This document shows positions 56,202-64,000 of a stretch of DNA of 64,000 nt, one piece after another. Both the position numbers and the translations under genes were made by a program. The notes beneath the pieces were generated by a model. The model made no database searches and was not told the origin of the DNA. It worked only from the letters and a program-made list of their open reading frames with translations. How positions within the stretch are numbered: the first letter of the stretch is position 1; the number at the start of each line of letters is the position of its first letter. This DNA comes from AWTP1-13 sp963827545 (lineage in GTDB: Bacteria > Pseudomonadota > Alphaproteobacteria > Rhizobiales > Hyphomicrobiaceae). The DNA lies in the NCBI GenBank assembly GCA_963827545.1, contig CAWHBI010000028.1, positions 124,001 to 188,000 of the forward strand, in the 5' to 3' direction.

Positions 56202-57259
56202 CCCGCGAGCAACGCATCGCCGCGCTCAAGGACGCTGCTGCCAAGCGCATCCTGATCATCGACGGCGCCATGGGCACGATGATCCAACGCTACAAGTTCG
56301 ACGAGGCGGCATTTCGGGGCGCGCGCTTTGCCGAGCATCCCAGCCCCGTCCAAGGCAACAACGACCTGCTGGTGCTGACGCGGCCCGAGGCGATCACCGC
56401 GATCCACAAGGGCTACCTGGACGCCGGTGCCGACATCATCTCGAGCAACACCTTCAATGCGCAGCGCATATCGCTCGCTGACTACGGCATGGAAGAACTG
56501 GCGTTCGAGATCAACCTTGCCGCGGCGAAGCTCGCGCGCGCGGCCGCCGACGCGGCGACGAAACAAGCGCCCGACCGGCCGCGCCTCGTGTTCGGCGCGC
56601 TCGGCCCCACCAACCGCACCGCGTCCATCTCGCCCGACGTCAACAACCCGGGCTATCGCGGCATCACCTTCGACGAGCTGATGGAGGCCTACGGTGAACA
56701 GGCGCGTGGGCTCATCGAGGGCGGCGTCGACGGGCTGCTGATCGAAACCGTGTTCGACACGCTGAACGCCAAGGCTGCGGGGTTCGCCGTACTGCAGGTG
56801 TTCGACGAGCTGGGCGTGGAGCTGCCGCTGATCATCTCGGGGACGATTACGGATCGCTCGGGGCGCACGCTCTCGGGCCAGACGCCGGAAGCCTTCTACT
56901 TCTCGATCCGCCACCTGAAGCCATTCGCGGTGGGCCTCAACTGTGCGCTGGGCGCGGAGCTGATGCGGCCCTATCTGGCGGAGATCGCCGCCGTGGCGGA
57001 GACGCTGACGATCGCATACCCCAACGCCGGGCTGCCGAACGCGATGGGCGAGTACGACGAGGGCCCGCACGACATGGCATGCCAGCTGGGGCCTTGGGCG
57101 AAGGACGGGCTGTTGAACATCGTCGGCGGCTGCTGCGGCTCGACGCCGGAGCACATCGCCGAGATCAAGGCGCACGTGGAGCAGTTCCCGCCGCGCAAGG
57201 TGCCCAGGATCGAGCCCCGCATGCGCCTCTCGGGCCTCGAGCCGTTCGTGCATGGGTGA
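56198..57259 (+). CDS. metH: Methionine synthase, homocysteine-binding part (split MetH, part 1)
   Basis: The 353-residue protein is only the N-terminal homocysteine S-methyltransferase barrel of MetH. It starts RILIIDGAMGTMIQRYKFDEAAFRG and contains TRPEAITAIHKGYLDAGADIISSNTFNA. The three zinc-binding cysteines are Cys249 in GLNCALGAE and Cys312-Cys313 in VGGCCGSTPEHI, all present. In classic MetH this is joined to folate, cobalamin and activation domains, which here are in the next gene. Such a split occurs in other alphaproteobacteria (Caulobacter as I recall). The break between the two genes is natural in position, but a 256-base structured element sits in the gap. Confidence 0.95.
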   Translation: MTREQRIAALKDAAAKRILIIDGAMGTMIQRYKFDEAAFRGARFAEHPSPVQGNNDLLVLTRPEAITAIHKGYLDAGADIISSNTFNAQRISLADYGMEELAFEINLAAAKLARAAADAATKQAPDRPRLVFGALGPTNRTASISPDVNNPGYRGITFDELMEAYGEQARGLIEGGVDGLLIETVFDTLNAKAAGFAVLQVFDELGVELPLIISGTITDRSGRTLSGQTPEAFYFSIRHLKPFAVGLNCALGAELMRPYLAEIAAVAETLTIAYPNAGLPNAMGEYDEGPHDMACQLGPWAKDGLLNIVGGCCGSTPEHIAEIKAHVEQFPPRKVPRIEPRMRLSGLEPFVHG

Positions 57260-57311
57260 GGCGCGCGCTATGATCCATCGGCCATTTGAGCTGGACGCGA
57301 GCCGCGCGCTC

Positions 57312-57567
57312 CCCCTCCCCCTTGAGGGGGGAGGACGGAACGCCACGGACTTAGTGCGCCAAACGCCACCGAGACCACGATGCGTCGACCGGCGCACTAA
57401 GTCCGATGGCGTTCCTGGTGGGGGTGATCGCGACGCGTGCGCAACAGACACCCCCACCTGACGCGCCGAATGAGTTAGCTCCGTCCCGGATCGCGTCGTT
57501 GCGCCGTCGGTGCAAGTTGGCGGAGCTAACTCATGGCGCGTCTTCCTCCCCCCTCAAGGGGGAGGGG
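57312..57567 (+). repeat. Nested inverted-repeat element able to form a four-way junction
   Basis: The outer arms at 57312-57334 and 57545-57567 are perfect complements over 23 bases. Inside lie three hairpins, one or two bases apart: arm 1 at 57337-57415 (GGACTTAGTGCGCC / GGCGCACTAAGTCC, continued by GGAACGCCA / TGGCGTTCC, 30-base loop), arm 2 at 57417-57458 (GGTGGGGGTG / CACCCCCACC), arm 3 at 57460-57542 (GACGCGCC / GGCGCGTC and TGAGTTAGCTCCG / CGGAGCTAACTCA). The whole lies between metH parts 1 and 2 and should be transcribed. It could be a MITE-like mobile palindrome or a structured RNA. I see no coding frame in it. Confidence 0.85.
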
Positions 57568-57598
57568 TCCACGCGGCGCGGTCGGAGTGACAGTAACG

Positions 57599-60290
<2,692 letters not shown>

Positions 60291-60466
60291 CCGCGTCGAC
60301 ACTCTGGAATCTGTTGACTTCCAAGTTGCGAGCCAGCTGCTCCGCTACCGGCGCGGGAGCCTCGCGTTAGCCTCATTTCGCTCATTTCGTCCCCCGCGGG
60401 GAGCGCCGCACCTTGCGCGGCGCGCGTGTTGGTGCGGGATGGGCAACCGTATCGGGGGGTTGGGGG

Positions 60467-61486
60467 ATGCCATCACTGAAAATGCCGGGTGCGATCTGTG
60501 CTGTCTTGCTGTTGGCAGCGCCGATGGGGTCGATGGAAGCGGATGCCCGCGAATTGCGGCTTTCGCATCAGCTGCCGGAGAGCGATGCGCGCCACCGCGC
60601 CGCTCGCGTGCTCGCCGCCGAACTGAAGAAGCGGGCGCCAGACCTATCGATCAAGATCTTCCCGAACTCGTCGCTCAAAATTCCGCCGACCGAGCAGTAC
60701 GAGGCGATGCTCGAGGGCAAGATCGAGATGACCATCTACCCGATGGGCTATGCCTCGGCGAAGATGCCCGAGCTGTCCGTCGTCACCTTGCCGGGCGTAC
60801 CGGCGAGCGCGGAGGCGGCGGGGCTGCTCAAAGGCTCCGAGTTCGAGGAGAAGCTGCAGCAGCTTTGCGAGGAGAAGGGCTTCCGAATTCTGACCTGGTG
60901 GTGGTTCGACGGCGGCATGGCGAGCCGCGCGCGCGCCGTCACGGGGCCCGAGAGCATCAAGGGGCTGACCGCGCGCAGCGGCGGCGGCAACGACTTCAAC
61001 AGCATGCTCTCAGCCGCCGGCGCCAAGATCACGGCCATGCCATTGACCGATGTGCGGCCTTCCATGGAGACGGGCAAGCTCGACGTCGCGCAGAATTCGT
61101 TCGAGCTGTTCGTGAGCCTTCGCTTTCAGGAGTTCGCGAAGTTCCTGACGGTGGGGGGCTACAGCACACTGACGGTGTTCATGCCGGTGCTCGTCTCCAA
61201 GTCGGTGTGGGAGGACCTGAGCGATTCGGAACGCCAGGCGCTGGACGACGCCGCCGCGGCCTCCAACATCTTCCTCGAGGCAACGCAGCGCGAAGCCCAG
61301 GAGCAGGCGGTCGATGTGTTCACGAAGGCAGGCGTCAAGGTGCAGGAGCTGTCGTTCGAGGAGTATTCAGCCTGGTTGCAGGTCGCCAAGGACGGACCCT
61401 GGAAAAGCTACAGGGCCGTCAGCCCGAGGGCGGCGGAGCTGTTCGATACGATGCTGCGCAGCTTCATCGCGAGCGGCAACCGCTAG
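60467..61486 (+). CDS. TRAP transporter substrate-binding protein (DctP-type), orphan
   Basis: The 339-residue periplasmic protein starts at ATG 60467 with a signal peptide (MPSLKMPGAICAVLLLAAPM, cleaved near ADA). The DctP pattern is clear: ELRLSHQLPESDARHRAARVLAAELKKR, KIFPNSSLKIPPTEQYEAMLEGKIEM, GLTARSGGGNDFNSMLSAAGAKITAMPLTDVRPSMETGKLDVAQNS, and VFMPVLVSKSVWEDLSDSERQALDDAA. These proteins deliver organic acids to DctQM permeases, but neither is adjacent here. It may serve permeases elsewhere. The upstream frame extends further without a ribosome site. Confidence 0.85.
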   Translation: MPSLKMPGAICAVLLLAAPMGSMEADARELRLSHQLPESDARHRAARVLAAELKKRAPDLSIKIFPNSSLKIPPTEQYEAMLEGKIEMTIYPMGYASAKMPELSVVTLPGVPASAEAAGLLKGSEFEEKLQQLCEEKGFRILTWWWFDGGMASRARAVTGPESIKGLTARSGGGNDFNSMLSAAGAKITAMPLTDVRPSMETGKLDVAQNSFELFVSLRFQEFAKFLTVGGYSTLTVFMPVLVSKSVWEDLSDSERQALDDAAAASNIFLEATQREAQEQAVDVFTKAGVKVQELSFEEYSAWLQVAKDGPWKSYRAVSPRAAELFDTMLRSFIASGNR

Positions 61487-61611
61487 GATCTGGGCCCGAG
61501 GCGGGACGGGGCAAGGCGCACGCTCGCGTGGAATGCCGCACCCTGGTAACCTTCCAGCCGCGATTGCAGGATCGCAGTCGAGACGGCACGGGGAAGTTTG
61601 GGGAGGGGAAA

Positions 61612-61962
61612 ATGCTTTCACGCTTGGTCCTGCTGGCGCTGCAACTCGTCATCGCGTGGTTCGCGGGGCCCGAGATCATTCGCTACATCCCCGGCCTCGG
61701 CGTGCTCCAGCTGTTCGTCTTCGCGGTGGTGTTCGCAGTGGTGGTGTGGGTGGTCGGGCTGGTTCTCAGCCAGGTGCTGAAAGGGACGGGAACCCCGTCG
61801 AGCTCGACCTTGGTCGCATCGCTGATCGTCGCACTGATCGGCGCCGCACTGATCACGTGGCTGCCGGGTTTGGTGCCCGATCTTGCGCGTTCGCTGCGGC
61901 AGATCCCGACTATCGCCTATCCGCTGATCGGCGCCGTTCTCGGCTACCACATGAAGCGCTAG
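61612..61962 (+). CDS. Small membrane protein of unknown function
   Basis: The 116-residue protein has four apparent membrane helices: LSRLVLLALQLVIAWFAG, LQLFVFAVVFAVVVWVVGLVL, STLVASLIVALIGAALITWLPG and TIAYPLIGAVLGYHM. A very purine-rich stretch, GGGGAGGGGAAA, lies just before the ATG, a good ribosome site. I do not recognise the family. It follows the TRAP binding protein by 125 bases on the same strand and could be cotranscribed, but it does not look like DctQ (wrong helix pattern). A hairpin with T-rich flanks follows its stop. Confidence 0.7.
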   Translation: MLSRLVLLALQLVIAWFAGPEIIRYIPGLGVLQLFVFAVVFAVVVWVVGLVLSQVLKGTGTPSSSTLVASLIVALIGAALITWLPGLVPDLARSLRQIPTIAYPLIGAVLGYHMKR

Positions 61963-61993
61963 GGTTCGCAGTCTTCCATATCGCGAAAAAGCA

Positions 61994-62019
61994 AAGGCGC
62001 GGACCCTGCTCCGCGCCTT
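61994..62019. terminator. Bidirectional hairpin terminator
   Basis: AAGGCGCGG and CCGCGCCTT are exact complements with an eight-base loop. The minus strand continues TTTGCTTTTT, the plus strand CACCGCATTTT. It could stop both the small membrane protein gene to the left and the 27-residue gene to the right. Confidence 0.7.
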
Positions 62020-62100
62020 CACCGCATTTTGGAGAGACTGGTCGGACTTTCTAAGGCCGATCTTGCTTCCTTAAGATCACACCCCGCGCTTGCGCCCAAT

Positions 62101-62184
62101 CTCAGAACATGCCGAAGACGATGGCGGTAAGGAAGGCGAAGGAGATGATGGCGGCAAGCACGTTGAGCCTCATCCTCAGTTCCA
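62101..62184 (-). CDS. 27-residue small membrane protein
   Basis: A short frame on the minus strand starts at ATG 62184, with GGAGGC five bases upstream, and reads MELRMRLNVLAAIISFAFLT followed by AIVFGMF and a stop. It is one hydrophobic helix with a short basic N-terminus, the usual look of single-span small membrane proteins. A terminator lies 80 bases downstream. The strong ribosome site and clean helix make it credible, but I know no family. Confidence 0.6.
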
Positions 62185-62639
62185 TCGTTGCCTCCTTTGC
62201 CGGAACGAGCCGGCTCTCTGGCGCCGATGGTGCGGCCCCATATTCGTGAGTCTACGTATGCTTCGGGGTGCTGCCAAGCACAATTCGCTTGGCCGGAGCG
62301 TTAATCTTGCTTTTCGACGGCAGTTTCCCGGGTGCCGCACCGCAGATGCTGAATAACCACACGTCTATATTACAGGAGGGATCGGCAACTTCGCGCTAAG
62401 CTGATGTATTAATCAAACGTTCACACAGCTAAACTGCAAATACCGTAAATTGCGCCCAATGCTGCCGAGAATCTGCTTTGAGCAAGAACCTGTCGGAGCA
62501 AGAACAAGCATTGCCGTACGCTGTTGCCGTGCGGGCACACTGCGGTTCACGCCTCGTTCCTGGACAGCCTGGCCCCGATGCCGTAACGAAAGCCCCCTCT
62601 TTGATATTCCGACCACAACCGGCCACCTGGAGCTTGCGC
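62185..62639. other. Intergenic region, no gene recognised
   Basis: An AT-richer stretch at about 62340-62460 probably holds promoters for the flanking genes. I see no RNA gene or repeat. A frame open upstream of the reductase starts at 62478 but has no support before the chosen ATG at 62640. Confidence 0.4.
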
Positions 62640-63627
62640 ATGCACCAATTCAAGGCGTTGGTTGCCTCCAAGGGCGAGAAGGGCCCGGATCTGGCCTGGA
62701 AGGAGATGGGCGAGGCCGACCTGATGGAGGGCGACGTTGTCGTCCAGGTCAGCCACTCGACCGTCAACTACAAGGACGGGCTGGCGCTGACGGGCAAAGC
62801 GCCCGTGATCCGGCGCTGGCCCATGGTCCCCGGCATCGACTTTGCCGGCAAGGTCGTCTCTTCCGCACATGGCGTCTTCAAGACCGGGGACGAGGTGATC
62901 CTCAACGGCTGGGGCTGCGGCGAGACGCACTTTGGCGGCTATGCCCAGGTCGCGCGCGTGAAGGGCGACTGGCTGGTGGCGAAGCCGGCGCAATTCACGG
63001 CAGCCGAGGCCATGGCGATCGGCACAGCGGGGTACACCGCCATGCTGTGCGTACTGGCGCTCGAGCGCCACGGCGTGACGCCGGCGAGCGGACCGGTTGT
63101 CGTCACCGGCGCGGCGGGTGGTGTCGGTAGCGTTGCCGTGGCGCTATTGGCCAAGCTCGGCTTCCAGGTCATCGCGTCGACGGGGCGCGCGAGCGAAAGC
63201 GGCTATCTCAAGGACCTCGGCGCGGCCGAGGTGATCGATCGCGCCGAGCTGGCGGGACCGGCGAAGCCGATCGGCAAGGAGCGTTGGGCGGGCGGGATCG
63301 ATGCCGTGGGGAGCCACACGCTCGCCAATGTGCTGAGCATGACGAAGTACGGCGGCGCGGTTGCGGCGTGCGGTCTGGCGCAAGGCATGGATCTTACGAC
63401 CTCGGTGGCGCCATTCATCCTGCGCGGGGTGACGCTCGCCGGCGTCGAACTCGGTGATGGCGCCGAGGCCCGCGCGGATCGAGGCCTGGGGCCGACTGGC
63501 GCGCGACCTCGACAAGGCCAAGCTCAATGCCATGACGGTGACGCGGCCTGCGACCGATGTGATTGCGCTTGCGCCTGAGATCCTGGCCGGCAAGGTGCGC
63601 GGCCGCGTGGTGCTGGAGCTCGTGTAG
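62640..63627 (+). CDS. YhdH/AcuI-like NADPH-dependent acrylyl-CoA reductase (MDR family), one frameshift
   Basis: The ATG at 62640 has GGAG eight bases upstream and starts MHQFKALVASKGEKGP. The GroES-like domain shows VQVSHSTVNYKDGLALTGKAP and PGIDFAGKVVSS; the Rossmann domain shows GPVVVTGAAGGVGSVAVALLAKLGFQVIASTGR. There is no zinc site, as usual for this medium-chain dehydrogenase branch. The enzyme reduces acrylyl-CoA or similar enoyl compounds. Near 63448 one extra A breaks the frame; without it VTLAGV continues as DSVMAPRPARIEAWGRLARD through to GRVVLELV, so the gene is probably intact. Confidence 0.9.
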
Positions 63628-63672
63628 CGGTTGCGCGCCAACAACTGACGTCCTATCGGCGGAGCGGGCGTG

Positions 63673-63790
63673 GGGCGTAGGGTGCAATGAGCGCTAGCGC
63701 ATTGCACCGATGCGACGTGTTCCACGAGCGGCGGCGCACTGCGGTTTGCGTAGATCGGCGCAATGCGGCTGTCGCCTTATTGCGCCCTAC
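63673..63790. repeat. 118-bp palindromic repeat, copy 1
   Basis: Two near-identical 118-bp blocks stand in tandem at a 135-bp interval (112 of 118 bases equal). Each contains inverted pairs such as GGTGCAAT / ATTGCACC and CGCAAT / ATTGCG and ends GCCCTAC. The form fits a REP-like dispersed element; similar sequences are common in alphaproteobacterial genomes as I recall. No gene is seen here. Confidence 0.8.
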
Positions 63791-63807
63791 TCGGCGCGTA
63801 GCTGAGC

Positions 63808-63925
63808 GGGCGTAGGGTGCAATAAGCGGTAGCGCATTGCACCGATGCGACGTGTTCCACGAGCGTCGGCGCGATGCGGTTCGCGTAGATCGGCGCAATG
63901 CGGCTGTCGCCTTATTGCGCCCTAC
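63808..63925. repeat. 118-bp palindromic repeat, copy 2
   Basis: The second copy, with the same inverted pairs and the same end. The 17 bases between the copies are not repeated. The differences to copy 1 are scattered single bases, so the duplication is not very recent. Confidence 0.8.
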
Positions 63926-64000
63926 CTTCGCGGCGCGTTAACGCTGGTTGCAGATGGCGTGAGGGCGATGCGGACAGTGCTTATCCCCGCTCTCGCCGCG

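Overview
The window is about 64 kb of GC-rich chromosomal DNA from an alphaproteobacterium, most likely of the Hyphomicrobiales (Rhizobiales). The reasons are the yqeY-dnaG-rpoD block divergent from carA-carB-greA, a methionine synthase split into two genes behind metF and an ArsR-methyltransferase fusion, an ilvB/ilvN/ilvC group next to miaA, an ELM1-like protein, and many small secreted SH3, PRC-barrel and Cys-rich proteins. I cannot name a genus from sequence alone.

Layout. 1-9.3 kb: end of an ATM1-type ABC exporter, a membrane protein, a secreted WD40-caspase protein, small secreted proteins, a DUF1015 protein and pyrophosphatase. 9.3-17.8 kb: miaA and the branched-chain amino acid genes ilvB, ilvN and ilvC. 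These are spread out by an antisense vapBC toxin-antitoxin pair, a VWA protein, a LysE exporter and a mazEF pair; each TA pair has a clear palindromic operator. 18-26.3 kb: an accessory zone with an IS110 transposase, two decayed outer-membrane barrel genes, phzF, a thioredoxin-like gene, a broken Uma2 gene, a reverse transcriptase of lower GC whose 5' end lies in one copy of a 104-bp direct repeat, and a DUF4160-DUF2442 pair between the intact rpoD end and a decayed second copy of it.

26.3-38.4 kb: housekeeping (rpoD, dnaG, yqeY, carA, carB, greA) plus an intact Uma2 and a ChaN-like gene. 38.8-42.6 kb: a secreted S8 protease facing an ECF sigma/anti-sigma operon. 42.7-54 kb: Lrp regulator, ELM1-like protein, ankyrin protein, EttA, RhuM-like protein, HxlR regulator facing an acyl-CoA dehydrogenase, a hydrolase, an MlaC-like protein, a PRC-barrel protein and a membrane protein. 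54.2-60.3 kb: the methionine/one-carbon operon (ArsR-methyltransferase, metF, metH part 1, metH part 2) with an apparently leaderless regulated promoter. Between the two metH genes sits a 256-bp element that folds on paper into a four-way junction. 60.4-64 kb: an orphan TRAP binding protein, small membrane proteins, a YhdH-like reductase and two tandem 118-bp palindromic repeats.

Six otherwise normal genes each carry one apparent extra base (near 653, 29632, 33211, 47397, 58091 and 63448). The simplest reading is insertion errors in the source assembly, so those genes may well be intact in the organism. The strongest candidates for something undescribed are the four-way-junction element in the metH operon, the reverse transcriptase with its duplicated leader, and the cassette at the rpoD 3' end.
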